Made by a program: the position numbers and the translations under genes
Notes under the pieces: model-generated
The model's input: only the letters and a program-made list of their open reading frames with translations
What the model was told of the DNA's origin: nothing
Databases searched by the model: none
Assembly (NCBI GenBank): GCA_047404195.1
Contig: JBDOIU010000005.1
Location: 81,860 to 145,859, forward strand
DNA length: 64,000 nucleotides
From: JAJRRL01 sp047404195
GTDB lineage: Bacteria > Pseudomonadota > Gammaproteobacteria > JAJRRL01
Direction: 5' to 3'
In this document: positions 1 through 8,711 of the stretch, one piece after another
Layout: each line of letters opens with the position of its first letter
How positions within the stretch are numbered: position 1 is the stretch's first letter

Positions 1-401
1 GCAGAATTGAAATACCAGTAAATTAATATACAGCTTGTTTTGTTCGTTGTGAAGGTATTTGTTGCTATATATCAGGTAAAAAAACTGGCCAAAAAAAGCA
101 CATCTGGTTTGCGGAAACTGTTCATGCAGCCTGTGAGAGCAGTGGTTCTGAGCACTACGGTACAAAACACGGTACTGAGAATGCTTGGCTGACGTTATCT
201 TTGAAATAGCAGATTTATGCCAGGCTCTTGAGCTGGGCATATCTTGAAACACATTTTCATGCAAGGTGAAAGAACAGGCCCTGACTGTTTTTCATTTTAA
301 AGCGGGCTTCAGAGTAGGCATATGCTCTAAGTGAATGCTGGCCTCGACAATCTTATTTCATTGTGGGTTTGTCAGGATTACTCAATCAATAGGGAGGTTT
401 G
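1..401. other. Leading intergenic region with possible gene remnant
   Basis: No intact gene is supported here. Plus-strand frame 27..209 is open for 60 codons and ends in TAG at 207-209. It has no convincing start codon and is bounded by TAA at 24-26. Its translation has protein-like composition (Cys, Gly and Lys rich, ending AWLTLSLK), so it may be the decayed 3' end of a gene. Another frame closes with TAA at 19-21, which could be the end of a gene lying outside the window. A strong ribosome binding site, AGGGAGG at 391-397, serves the next gene. Confidence 0.3.
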
Positions 402-3400
402 ATGAACCATATAAGTGATTTGGCAAAAAATCTAAATGAAGTCTCAGCGCATTGCATCCAAAGCAATGCGCAGTTGAGAAGTCTATCTATTAGACAGCCA
501 TACATGCTACAAATGTCAAAGCTCACATACAATTGCCACATTGACAGGTTGATTGCAGGGGGGCACCTATCTGATGAGGAATACATAAAATTTCACCAGA
601 AAATAGACCAGGCAAAAAAGCCTAAACCTCTTAAAAAAAGCTTGCATGTGGTTTCGCTATCTGCAGTTCGTTCTCAAATGAGCTTGATGAAATCTGAGAT
701 TGAAGCCGTGATTAACATATGGGAGAAGCTGAAGCAATATTGCATTTCAGGTGTACAAGCGCTTGACCATTTGATATCACAATTAATTACAAGATCATGT
801 GATGATGAAATTAAACGCATTCAGTCTAATTTACAAGATCCTATCAAGAAAACATTTGATGAATTTGACCAGGCATTGGTAAAGCTTAGGAAATGTGGAC
901 AAGATGAGCTCTCCTTCAATGAGGGAACAGGCGAGTTAATCGTTGATCAGCCCATATTAGGTGGTTCTATGGTTGAATTTGATGCGGATGCCTGCTTCAA
1001 GCATTTAATATTTATGGGCCATATGGTTAAGAGCCATGATCCATCTGATTATGATCTGACATTTTATCAGTGCAAATGGTATCGGTGTCATTTACAACTT
1101 AACTCGGATTCGAGCTATTCACTAAAGCAGTGCTTGATGATGGAATGTCAGATAGATGGAGGTCAGTTAGGAAAAGATTTCGATGTTGTTTTTAGTTGCT
1201 GCGATATTTCAAATTTGATGATATCAGACTGTAGTGCAAGTATCACTATGAAACAAACATCTGTTAAGGCGTTACAGCTTAACAACGTATGTTCGCAGAA
1301 ATTAATGATCGCAGGAAGGTGCAATATCAATCATCTTGTCCTGACGCGCTGTCAATCAATACCACTGCAAGTGAGTGGTAGCACTGTGAAAAATCTAGTA
1401 ATGAAAAGGTCAGGCAGCGTTAGCATGAATGATCTTATTTCGATATTTTCAAGTGAAATTCATTCTTTTGAGGCAAAAGACTGTATTTTCTCTATAAAGG
1501 CAAATCTCAGCGTGATGAATCTCAGCATGCAGCATTGTCAATGTCATGAAATAGAGAGTCTATCATCAACTATATTGTTCAATATTGATTGCTGTAATTT
1601 CGGCAATTTTGAGATTAACGGTGGACAGACACAGGGGGTTTTTATTGGTTCTAGTTGCGGTGAGATCAATGCGAAAGAACAACAAAGCTTGTTGATCAAC
1701 TTTTCTAAGAAGCAAATTAAATTGAATGTGATACCTGGTAGAGATTATCAGAATTATGTTGTTCATGGGCCAGAAAAAAATATCACACACTTATGTATCG
1801 GTCCTGGCTCAAAGCCAGATAACTCATTTGCTATCATCGAAAGGCTACGCTCAGTAGGGAAAATATCAGATGCACTGAGAATTTTTGCAATGCTGCCACA
1901 AGAGATGGTGGATATAATGGCTGTTAATCATAAGCACAAGCAGATTCTTTTACTAATGTTGCTAATATATTCAGGACAAAGTCGCGCGGTCAATCACCTA
2001 TTGCGAATCATGTCAACTCAGCGACTAGATTATAAGTTATACTGGTCTGAGGACGTTGCTTCTGACTTCAATGATTATATCCATAGAAGTGCTTCTCATT
2101 TGTTATGGCAATACATCCTGGTGCGCCCAAAAGAGATATTATCAAAAACACGGACAGGAATGCATGGAAATCATGCTGCATTAAGCTCGATATTGCTTTT
2201 GGATAAAAATGATGGAATCCATCTGCCACCTTATTTGTCTTTTGCAAAAAGTATCATTGAGCTGATGCACAACAGAGCCAATAAGCTCGACCTGGCATAT
2301 AAATTAGCTCATTATGACGATATTGTTGATCTGGTGAATAGCTTCTTTGTTGATCAATTTACATCTACGACAATAGACCAATTGTTTTTTGATAATATTA
2401 AAGTCCAGCTTCAAAATGTTGATATCGGTCAGCATGACAATTTTGCATCACTTTATTTCAAATCCATTCAAGCAATTAATCAATATGTGTTTGATGCACT
2501 GCGTTTGGCAAGTACTACATTCAGTCGTCTTATTTGTGACTGGTCACAGTATGGTATAACAAGCACAATACCTATTGAATTGTATTGTCAGGCTCCTTTT
2601 TATGCTCTCCAATCTCTTCAAGATAGCGAGATTGTGCATGCACACGATGATATTAGGCATGCGGTGAACAAAACACTGTCATTGAGTGATAAGATCATTT
2701 CATTTTGCAGTCAAAGTATCACCGATATGGTTGAGCGATATCGAGTTCAAAGATCAATTTTCTGCATCCTGAATCCGGCAGGATCTAAGAAGAAGCAATT
2801 ACACTCTGAGATACGTCATAAGCTTCCGGCATCGGTTGCCATTAAGGACTGGCGCATCTTTTCAGCATATATTACGTCAATTATTGAAACCAGTGAATGC
2901 ATGCTTAAACGCAGTAGGAGGAATAAGGGCTTTCAGGCAATGATTTATGCCATCATGCCACTGATCAAATTGATCCTAAATATCGAGAGTGTGGCTCAGA
3001 AAGGTGATGCTCACCAAGAAGGTACAATTCGGTTTTTTACCCAGGAGTGGTCATCATCAAAAAAAATTCCAACATTCATTACATTAAAATTGCTGACCCG
3101 GTCTCGCAAACAGTTGAAGAATCTACTTGTTTTGTTTAAATCTGTATACCCCGATATGCGGCTAACGTATTGTTTTGATCGTCAAATCGTTGATGATATG
3201 CAAGATCATCTCGCAGCAGTTAATCAGGTTTCGGACGGGGTTTCGGGAAAGGAGGATGTTCAGTTTGATCAGTTTGAGTTGCTTCTTAAGCTTGAGTTTC
3301 AGCAAATGATCTTTGAAAATACACCAGCTGAGTGTATCAACACCATCCATTGGCACAATGGTGAGGTATCTTATAGTCATACACCATATACACAGTTAGA

Positions 3401-3431
3401 CGAGGCGCAGACAATGTACGCGCTAGTATAA
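402..3431 (+). CDS. Large hypothetical protein, Cys-rich solenoid-like middle region
   Basis: I do not recognise the family of this 1009-residue protein. The ATG at 402 follows AGGGAGG at 391-397; the TTG three bases earlier is too close to that site. The first 200 residues look helical and charged. Residues about 228-450 show a quasi-regular alternation of short hydrophobic strands with Ser, Cys and Asn turns (SDCSASITMKQTSVKALQL, then similar segments). That is the look of a right-handed beta-helix such as pentapeptide-type or autotransporter-like solenoids. Residues 500-1009 are again helical. I see no signal peptide and no clear membrane segment. The size and lack of recognisable enzyme motifs fit a secreted effector or structural protein, but that is inference. 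It stands alone, with no neighbour in the same transcription unit. Confidence 0.75.
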   Translation: MNHISDLAKNLNEVSAHCIQSNAQLRSLSIRQPYMLQMSKLTYNCHIDRLIAGGHLSDEEYIKFHQKIDQAKKPKPLKKSLHVVSLSAVRSQMSLMKSEIEAVINIWEKLKQYCISGVQALDHLISQLITRSCDDEIKRIQSNLQDPIKKTFDEFDQALVKLRKCGQDELSFNEGTGELIVDQPILGGSMVEFDADACFKHLIFMGHMVKSHDPSDYDLTFYQCKWYRCHLQLNSDSSYSLKQCLMMECQIDGGQLGKDFDVVFSCCDISNLMISDCSASITMKQTSVKALQLNNVCSQKLMIAGRCNINHLVLTRCQSIPLQVSGSTVKNLVMKRSGSVSMNDLISIFSSEIHSFEAKDCIFSIKANLSVMNLSMQHCQCHEIESLSSTILFNIDCCNFGNFEINGGQTQGVFIGSSCGEINAKEQQSLLINFSKKQIKLNVIPGRDYQNYVVHGPEKNITHLCIGPGSKPDNSFAIIERLRSVGKISDALRIFAMLPQEMVDIMAVNHKHKQILLLMLLIYSGQSRAVNHLLRIMSTQRLDYKLYWSEDVASDFNDYIHRSASHLLWQYILVRPKEILSKTRTGMHGNHAALSSILLLDKNDGIHLPPYLSFAKSIIELMHNRANKLDLAYKLAHYDDIVDLVNSFFVDQFTSTTIDQLFFDNIKVQLQNVDIGQHDNFASLYFKSIQAINQYVFDALRLASTTFSRLICDWSQYGITSTIPIELYCQAPFYALQSLQDSEIVHAHDDIRHAVNKTLSLSDKIISFCSQSITDMVERYRVQRSIFCILNPAGSKKKQLHSEIRHKLPASVAIKDWRIFSAYITSIIETSECMLKRSRRNKGFQAMIYAIMPLIKLILNIESVAQKGDAHQEGTIRFFTQEWSSSKKIPTFITLKLLTRSRKQLKNLLVLFKSVYPDMRLTYCFDRQIVDDMQDHLAAVNQVSDGVSGKEDVQFDQFELLLKLEFQQMIFENTPAECINTIHWHNGEVSYSHTPYTQLDEAQTMYALV

Positions 3432-3582
3432 CGTTTGATTACAGTCGCACCCACGCTCTGCAAGCTGCATAGAAAGCGATCCGGTATCAAGCTATTCTAA
3501 ACCTTGCCAAGCAGTCGACTGGCCAGGATAATCAGTTTTAGGGTTTGTTGTGTATGGTTGTGTGCTCAAACATGCAGTGCGG

Positions 3583-4713
3583 TCACGAATTAACGGTGCG
3601 ATTTGCGCGCTCCTGGATCGGCATAAAGTTTCTACTGTCTGGCCCAATATAGACTGCTGTCGGCCGAATGATTTGTTGACTCGAGTGTTGCTCGAGTATA
3701 TGTGCTCCCCAGCCTGCGATTCGAGCAAGTACAAAGATAGGTGTAAATAAAAACATAGGAATATCACACAGTGCGTAGGCAGATGCGCTGTAAAAATCTA
3801 CATTTGGAAACATGCCTGCTTGTTCACGTGCGACTTGTTCAATTGTTTCAGCAATTGCGTAGTAGTGATTTTTGGTTTGGTTGCTTGAGAGTCGTTTTGC
3901 CCAGCTTTTGATAATGCTAGATCGCGGGTCTTTTTCAGTATAAACAACATGTCCAAAGCCGGCTATAGTCTGTTTTTTCTGGGCTATTTCAGTGACGGCA
4001 TCACGTGCTTCTTCTGCGTTGTCAAATGAGTTAATGAAAGAAAATGCTGCTTCATTGGCGCCACCATGATGGTTGCCTTTGAGTGTTCCAATGGCGCTAC
4101 AGATGGCTGAGTAGACGTCAGAACCGGTACTGGTTGTGACTCTGGCAGCAAAAGTTGAGGCATTGAATTCATGTTCAGCATACAGTATGAGCGACTGATC
4201 AAGCATTTTAATGTGCTCTGATTGTGTTGCTTTACCGTGTAATGTTGTCATGAAGTATTCAGCGGTACTATTGAGTTGTGAAGTTGTTTCTATTTTTTTA
4301 TTAGAGTGGTGGTAGTGATACCAGTACAGAACAATGGAGGGTAGTTTGGCTAATACTCTGTCAATATGATCTCGTCCTTCACTGGCATCTTGCTCTGCCT
4401 CTGAGGTTGACATGAACGATACTGCGGTTCGCAGCACATCCATCGGATGTGTCTCAGCGGGAGTGATTTCGAGCAGGGTGCGCATTTGTACGGAGAGTGT
4501 GCGCCAGGAAGCCAGCCGATTTGTATAGCTTGAAAGTTCACTTGAGGTGGGTAGTTTGCCGTAAATTAATAGGTATGCCACTTCTTCAAAGCATGCGTGT
4601 TCGCACAGATCTGTTATGCTATATCCGCGATAGCGAAGTTCACAGCCTTCCTTGCGTACAGAGCAGATTGCTGTTTCACCAGCAGCAATACCATGTAGGC
4701 CTTTGTTGCTCAT
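3583..4713 (-). CDS. prpC: 2-methylcitrate synthase / citrate synthase family
   Basis: Condenses an acyl-CoA (propionyl- or acetyl-CoA) with oxaloacetate. The 376-residue length fits the short dimeric PrpC/citrate synthase type. Visible motifs are RYRGYSITDL near the N terminus, LYAEHEFNASTF, the catalytic histidine in NHHGGANE (about residue 216), the second in GFGHVVY (about 255) and the catalytic aspartate in FPNVDFYSASAY (about 306). LLYWYHY-type and AEHEFNAS segments are closer to PrpC than to hexameric GltA. The ATG at 4713 lies 7 bases after AGGAG and is preferred to the longer frame beginning at 4734. No prpB, acnD, prpF or prpD lies beside it, so a methylcitrate cycle cannot be inferred from context. 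It could equally serve as a housekeeping citrate synthase. Confidence 0.85.
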   Translation of the reverse strand: MSNKGLHGIAAGETAICSVRKEGCELRYRGYSITDLCEHACFEEVAYLLIYGKLPTSSELSSYTNRLASWRTLSVQMRTLLEITPAETHPMDVLRTAVSFMSTSEAEQDASEGRDHIDRVLAKLPSIVLYWYHYHHSNKKIETTSQLNSTAEYFMTTLHGKATQSEHIKMLDQSLILYAEHEFNASTFAARVTTSTGSDVYSAICSAIGTLKGNHHGGANEAAFSFINSFDNAEEARDAVTEIAQKKQTIAGFGHVVYTEKDPRSSIIKSWAKRLSSNQTKNHYYAIAETIEQVAREQAGMFPNVDFYSASAYALCDIPMFLFTPIFVLARIAGWGAHILEQHSSQQIIRPTAVYIGPDSRNFMPIQERANRTVNS

Positions 4714-4803
4714 TCTGATCTCCTGATCACCCAACCAGTATACAGTGTAGACGCCGTTGCGTTTTTTGTAAACCAGTCGACTATGGCAGCTCTATTTGGT
4801 GTA

Positions 4804-5223
4804 TTATTTGGGCAAAACCATCATGGTGAGCTGCGTAGAAGAAATGATTTGCTGCTTCTCATTATGAATATCGATTTGCCAGACCTGTGTGCTGCGTCCG
4901 AGGTGCTTGGCAACCGCTCGCCCGGTAACGACGCCTGGCTTTGCCGACCTGATATGTGATGTGTTTATGGATAATCCAACACAGTAATGCATATCATCAA
5001 CCGCGAAGTTAGCTGCAACTGAGCCAACGGTTTCTGCAAGCACACATGATGCGCCACCGTGCATGATACCCAAAGGTTGTTGCGTGCGTTCATCAACTGG
5101 CATGGTTGCCAGCATATGCTCATCACCAATTTCAGTGATTTGTATGCCACAGTGTGACATCATGGTGTGCTGTCCGCGTTCATTAACTGCTTCCAGTGAA
5201 ATGTTTTTCTGCCAGATTGACAT
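4804..5223 (-). CDS. Hotdog-fold acyl-CoA thioesterase, YdiI/MenI type
   Basis: Small 139-residue thioesterase of the PaaI/YdiI hotdog family, hydrolysing acyl- or aroyl-CoA in the cytosol. The diagnostic segment is QPLGIMHGGASCVLAETVGS, close in pattern to E. coli YdiI, with the glutamate in LAET in the catalytic position. A second family motif, GRSTQVWQIDIHNE, occurs in the C-terminal half. It is single domain with no signal peptide. It lies in a minus-strand series with bolA and yciB but 15 bases from bolA. Whether the true substrate is DHNA-CoA (menaquinone synthesis) or another CoA ester cannot be told from sequence, so no gene symbol is given. Confidence 0.82.
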   Translation of the reverse strand: MSIWQKNISLEAVNERGQHTMMSHCGIQITEIGDEHMLATMPVDERTQQPLGIMHGGASCVLAETVGSVAANFAVDDMHYCVGLSINTSHIRSAKPGVVTGRAVAKHLGRSTQVWQIDIHNEKQQIISSTQLTMMVLPK

Positions 5224-5238
5224 GACGTGCTCCAGTAG

Positions 5239-5520
5239 TTATGAGTCGGAAGAGGGTGCTTTTAACGTGATAAATCGTAATGCATGGATATCAGTTTGCA
5301 TTAATGTGCCTAGCGCTTGATAAACTTGTCGTTGTTTTTGTAGGCTATTGAGGCCGTTAAAAGCGTTGGCTGTAATCTCAACGGCAATATGGCTTAAACC
5401 ACTTTTGGCGCCAGCGTGCCCAATATGCATGTGACTTTCGTCGATGATTTGGTAGTCTGTTGGCTGCAGCTTGCTTTCAATTGCTTGCTCAATACGCTTT
5501 CGCCTTTGATCACTTAACAT
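5239..5520 (-). CDS. bolA: BolA family protein
   Basis: A 93-residue BolA-like protein. Members bind Fe-S clusters with monothiol glutaredoxins and affect cell shape and stress responses. Visible features are the N-terminal RRKRIEQAIESKLQP helix, DESHMHIGHAGAKSG, SHIAVEITANAFNGL, and the helix LQKQRQVYQALGTLM preceding IHALRFITLKAP, all in the family order. Start chosen as ATG at 5520, one base after the yciB stop, which implies translational coupling. The longer in-frame extension would overlap yciB and is not family-like. Confidence 0.88.
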   Translation of the reverse strand: MLSDQRRKRIEQAIESKLQPTDYQIIDESHMHIGHAGAKSGLSHIAVEITANAFNGLNSLQKQRQVYQALGTLMQTDIHALRFITLKAPSSDS

Positions 5521-5521
5521 G

Positions 5522-6079
5522 TCAGCACTCACTTTTTTTAGTATCAGTGTCAATGTCTTTAACATAGCGTGACAGGTAAATGGCTTGTGCAATACAGAAG
5601 GCAATGATCAGCCCTAGGGTACCCATCAGCTTGAAATTCACCCATACATTTGTCGAGTAGTTGTAGATCACATATAGATTCAGCCAGCCCATTGCAAAGA
5701 AAAAGCAACCCCAAGCCATATTCAGTTTATACCAAACGGGTTTTGGCAAAGCCATGCCAGTCCCCATGAGTCGCTCAATGATGGGCTTTTCACCAATCCA
5801 GTGTGAGGCAATCAGTACAATTGAGAATATCCAGTATACGATCGATGGTTTCCATTTGATAAATATTTCTTTGTGTAGCAACAATGTGCTGCCACCAAGC
5901 AACAGTAGTAGCACTAGACTCACTAAATGCGACTTCTCAACTCGCTTGTGCATGATATAGCAGGCCAATACCTGAATGCTAAACACAACCATGGCGACCG
6001 CTGTTGCGGTGTAAATATTGGTAAGCTTAAAGGCAATAAAGAAGCAAAGTATCGCTAGGTAGTCAAAAAGAATTTTCAC
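5522..6079 (-). CDS. yciB: Inner-membrane protein YciB (septation/intracellular spread protein A)
   Basis: Polytopic inner-membrane protein of the YciB/IspZ family, linked to cell envelope synthesis and septation in E. coli and to intracellular spread in Shigella. About five hydrophobic segments are visible. Family marks include the N-terminal KILFDYLAI, the charged loop KWKPSIVYW, EKPIIERLMG and a C-terminal WVNFKLMGTLG. GTG at 6079 is preferred because homologues begin with a short M-K-x-L-F-D sequence and GGAGGG lies just upstream. An ATG at 6097 is the alternative and adds six residues. The length of 185 residues is normal. It forms a tight cluster with bolA and is transcribed divergently from the yciO-type gene. 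Confidence 0.88.
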   Translation of the reverse strand: MKILFDYLAILCFFIAFKLTNIYTATAVAMVVFSIQVLACYIMHKRVEKSHLVSLVLLLLLGGSTLLLHKEIFIKWKPSIVYWIFSIVLIASHWIGEKPIIERLMGTGMALPKPVWYKLNMAWGCFFFAMGWLNLYVIYNYSTNVWVNFKLMGTLGLIIAFCIAQAIYLSRYVKDIDTDTKKSEC

Positions 6080-6230
6080 GCGCCCTCCGGTTAGCATCAG
6101 TTCATTGCATTATGACGCTATTATGGTCAATTTGCAATGCAGCTTTTTGAGCCTTGCTGAATCATTTGGTGATGAGAAATATAGCAAAATGTGTGTTATA
6201 GTTATGCGCGAGACCAAACAAGGAATACTT

Positions 6231-6845
6231 GTGAAAACATTGGCCATAGACCCTATTCGGCATAGCCCGCGCCATTTGGCCCAGGCTGTCTCGGCATTCC
6301 AAGATAATGATATTGTAATTTATCCGACAGCTGTTGGTTATAGTATTGGTTGTTTATGTCACAAGAAGGCGACTTTAGAGAAGTTATTCCGTTTGAGGCA
6401 CCTCTCAAGTGATCACCCCTTTAGCTTGATATGTAAAGATATTGCACACATATCAAGCGTTACACAGCTCAGCTCAATGGCATTTAAGTGTATTAAGCAG
6501 CATGCGCCTGGTCCATTTACATTCGTGCTTCCAACAGGTAAGCGCCTGTTGCGTCAGTTGGCGCTACCTAAAAAGCGGCAAACTGTTGGTTTTCGTGTCT
6601 CAGACCATCCAGTGATACGGACTTTAATCGCATTGCTTGATGAGCCCATTGCCAGCTTATCTCTCAAGCTGCCTGATACAGACGAGCGTATGTGTAACCC
6701 AGATGAAATCCAAAAAATTTTTGCGGGTGATGTCGCATGCTTGATTGATGTGGGTTACATTGCTGACGAAGCCACAACGGTTGTTGACCTCACCCAAGGG
6801 TCGCCTACCATTATCCGTCAGGGTGTGGGTCAACTTAATTTTTAG
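6231..6845 (+). CDS. yciO: YciO/YrdC/Sua5 family protein, YciO type
   Basis: Member of the Sua5/YrdC RNA-binding fold family. True TsaC/Sua5 enzymes make threonylcarbamoyl-AMP for tRNA t6A; YciO is the less understood paralogue. The YciO marks are DIVIYPTAVGYSIGC, LFRLRHLSSDHPFSLICKD, HAPGPFTFVLPTGK, KKRQTVGFRVSDHPV and the C-terminal TTVVDLTQGSPTIIRQGVG. The GTG at 6231 is preceded by AGGA at 6221-6224 and gives 204 residues, the E. coli YciO length. The upstream in-frame ATG at 6105 would add 42 residues unlike the family and reach back into the divergent promoter region. Confidence 0.85.
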   Translation: MKTLAIDPIRHSPRHLAQAVSAFQDNDIVIYPTAVGYSIGCLCHKKATLEKLFRLRHLSSDHPFSLICKDIAHISSVTQLSSMAFKCIKQHAPGPFTFVLPTGKRLLRQLALPKKRQTVGFRVSDHPVIRTLIALLDEPIASLSLKLPDTDERMCNPDEIQKIFAGDVACLIDVGYIADEATTVVDLTQGSPTIIRQGVGQLNF

Positions 6846-7395
6846 TTTATGATAGATGTGTTCTCGACATGAAATTTTTAACTTTTTCGTTGTTGATTGC
6901 TATGCTTTTTTATCTACAAATATTGTTTGTGGTGTTATGCTTTTTCTTAATTCTAGGAGTCAGCATGGTTTTTAGATTCCACTATCAGTTTGATATCGAT
7001 TCAATGGTGATATCCACACGGATTTAAGCATATATATTCCTTGTCTTTGATATCATCGTGCGCCACTGTTTGTTATGCAGATATGAGAAGATCTAGAAAC
7101 ACTTTCGTATGCTGGATTGGATTCTCTAATTTAGTCAATATTCATTAGCGGCATAGCTATAAAAGTCGGCATAATCTAGTGTTATGTAAGTATTCACGTA
7201 TTATGGGTATATGCTTTTTTTGAGGCAGAGGCTAAAATCCCGTGTATTCAATGACTTGGGTGATGGCAGGGTGAAGTGATAGGGTACAGCTTGTCATTCT
7301 TCGTAGAGCTGCTGGTTTGATGCTTGGTTGAGTCGTGTATGATTTAGGTGTGATGTGTTTTGCCTGACATGCACTGACTCGGTGGTAGAAACAGT
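6846..7395. other. 550-bp region without a convincing gene
   Basis: No gene above about 55 codons is supported. A plus-strand frame 6869..7027 encodes 52 hydrophobic residues (MKFLTFSLLIAML at its start) but lacks a ribosome binding site at its first ATG. An internal ATG at 6965 in the same frame has a good AGGAG at 6955-6959 and would give a 20-residue peptide ending VISTRI. Either could be a leader or small membrane peptide, or chance. The remainder is AT-rich with no clear hairpin. Confidence 0.4.
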
Positions 7396-7638
7396 CTAGA
7401 AATCCCTGAGCTGCATTTCAAGGTTCCTTTGGCAATGTTTGATGTATTCTCTCATGAGTCGTGGATCTTTTTCAGCTGCGCTGTATTGGTCTAAGTGACG
7501 TTGCTTGTAGACTTCGACATGATTCTTTGCGATGGTGCTAACCAGAAAAGGGTACGCGACTGATACGCCGCTTACAAATAGAATCGCCTCAATTGCTTTG
7601 TAATTCGGGTAAATGATGTTTTTAAAAAAATTCTTCAT
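7396..7638 (-). CDS. Small single-pass membrane protein, unknown
   Basis: An 80-residue protein that I cannot assign. ATG at 7638 follows GGAGG by 7 bases, a strong start. A basic N terminus (KNFFKNIIYPNYK) precedes one hydrophobic stretch of about 20 residues (AILFVSGVSVAYPFLVSTIA). A charged helical tail ends in HCQRNLEMQLRDF. The layout is a single membrane anchor with a cytosolic or periplasmic helical tail. It lies downstream of miaA on the same strand, where many gammaproteobacteria carry hfq, but it bears no resemblance to Hfq. Confidence 0.65.
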   Translation of the reverse strand: MKNFFKNIIYPNYKAIEAILFVSGVSVAYPFLVSTIAKNHVEVYKQRHLDQYSAAEKDPRLMREYIKHCQRNLEMQLRDF

Positions 7639-7769
7639 GACAATGCCTCCTGTGATCATGCATCGTATACACGTCTATAGTCATCGATGCAATCATTTGT
7701 ACTGCTGCGATTTGAAGTGTATCACGAATGTTTGTTTGTATTAATGTTGACTCATTGTCGCCTGATTTC

Positions 7770-8711
7770 TTAGGCTAGCCAGTTCTCGATTAATGAGATG
7801 ATTCTGTGTGTTGATTGAGTGCATAATCCGTCAAAGCGCTTCGAATCTGGGAACTTGTTTAGCCATGTATGTTGCCTTTTCGCAAGCTGGCCCGTTGCAA
7901 TGCAGGCACGCTCAATCATCTCCTCATGGCTCATTTGATTGCTTAGATATGCCATGACTTGTCGATAGCCGACTGTCCTCATGATGGGGGATTCAGCAGT
8001 GAGATGATATTGACGTATGATATGTTGTGTCTCTTCAATCAGGCCTGCAGTTAACATTGATTGAAAGCGCTGTCTGATACGCTCGCGGAGCTGATTTCTA
8101 TCTGTGGTGATCAGTGCCACTTCCATGATGTCAAGTGTTGCTATTTGCGCTTGTGTGTCCGTGCATTGTCCTGGTTGCTTGAGATCACCCCCTTGTCGGT
8201 AAACGCACAATGCACGACTGATGCGTTGCTTATCTTGTGGTTGTATTTGGGCTGCGACCTCAGGTTGAATGGCGTGAAGTTCTTGCCACAATGATTCCCA
8301 ACCCTTCGAGGTCGCTTCATCTTCGATGTCTTGCAGTACGGATTGTTCATTGCGCTCGAGGCCGGAGTAAGCATTCTTTAGAAAGTGGAAATATAACATG
8401 CTGCCGCCAACGAGTACGGGTATGGTGTCTCTTTGATGGCATCCGTCAATGCAGCGTAACGCATCATTTTTGAATTCACCGGCTGAGTAAGACTCATTGG
8501 GTAGGCGGATATCCAGCATGTGATGTGGGCAAAGTGATTGCTCAGTAAGACTGGGTTTGGCTGTGCCAATATCCATGTCTTTGTACACAGTCGTTGAGTC
8601 GGTGCAGATGATCTCAATGGGGTAGGTTTGTGCGAGTTGCTGCGATAAGGTAGATTTGCCGGTCGCTGTTGCCCCCATCAAGAATATAACTGGTTTTCGT
8701 TCTGACATCAT
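7770..8711 (-). CDS. miaA: tRNA dimethylallyltransferase
   Basis: Transfers an isopentenyl group to A37 of tRNAs that read UNN codons. The 313-residue protein has the P-loop GATATGKST near residue 13, the CTDSTTVYKDMDIGTAKP segment that contacts the prenyl donor, LVGGSMLYFHFL, and the RIRQRFQSMLTAGLIEE region. The C-terminal part TVGYRQVMAYL and AKRQHTWL is also characteristic. Its ATG at 8711 overlaps the mutL stop in an ATGA arrangement, so the two are translationally coupled, as is common in gammaproteobacteria. A second ATG follows directly at 8708. Confidence 0.95.
   Translation of the reverse strand: MMSERKPVIFLMGATATGKSTLSQQLAQTYPIEIICTDSTTVYKDMDIGTAKPSLTEQSLCPHHMLDIRLPNESYSAGEFKNDALRCIDGCHQRDTIPVLVGGSMLYFHFLKNAYSGLERNEQSVLQDIEDEATSKGWESLWQELHAIQPEVAAQIQPQDKQRISRALCVYRQGGDLKQPGQCTDTQAQIATLDIMEVALITTDRNQLRERIRQRFQSMLTAGLIEETQHIIRQYHLTAESPIMRTVGYRQVMAYLSNQMSHEEMIERACIATGQLAKRQHTWLNKFPDSKRFDGLCTQSTHRIISLIENWLA

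Noticed and set aside
7396..7638. Small gene after miaA considered as hfq
   Set aside because: It has a membrane segment and no Sm-like motif.
8237..8473. Short plus-strand frames opposite miaA
   Set aside because: They are antisense to a gene with complete family motifs and have no start signals.
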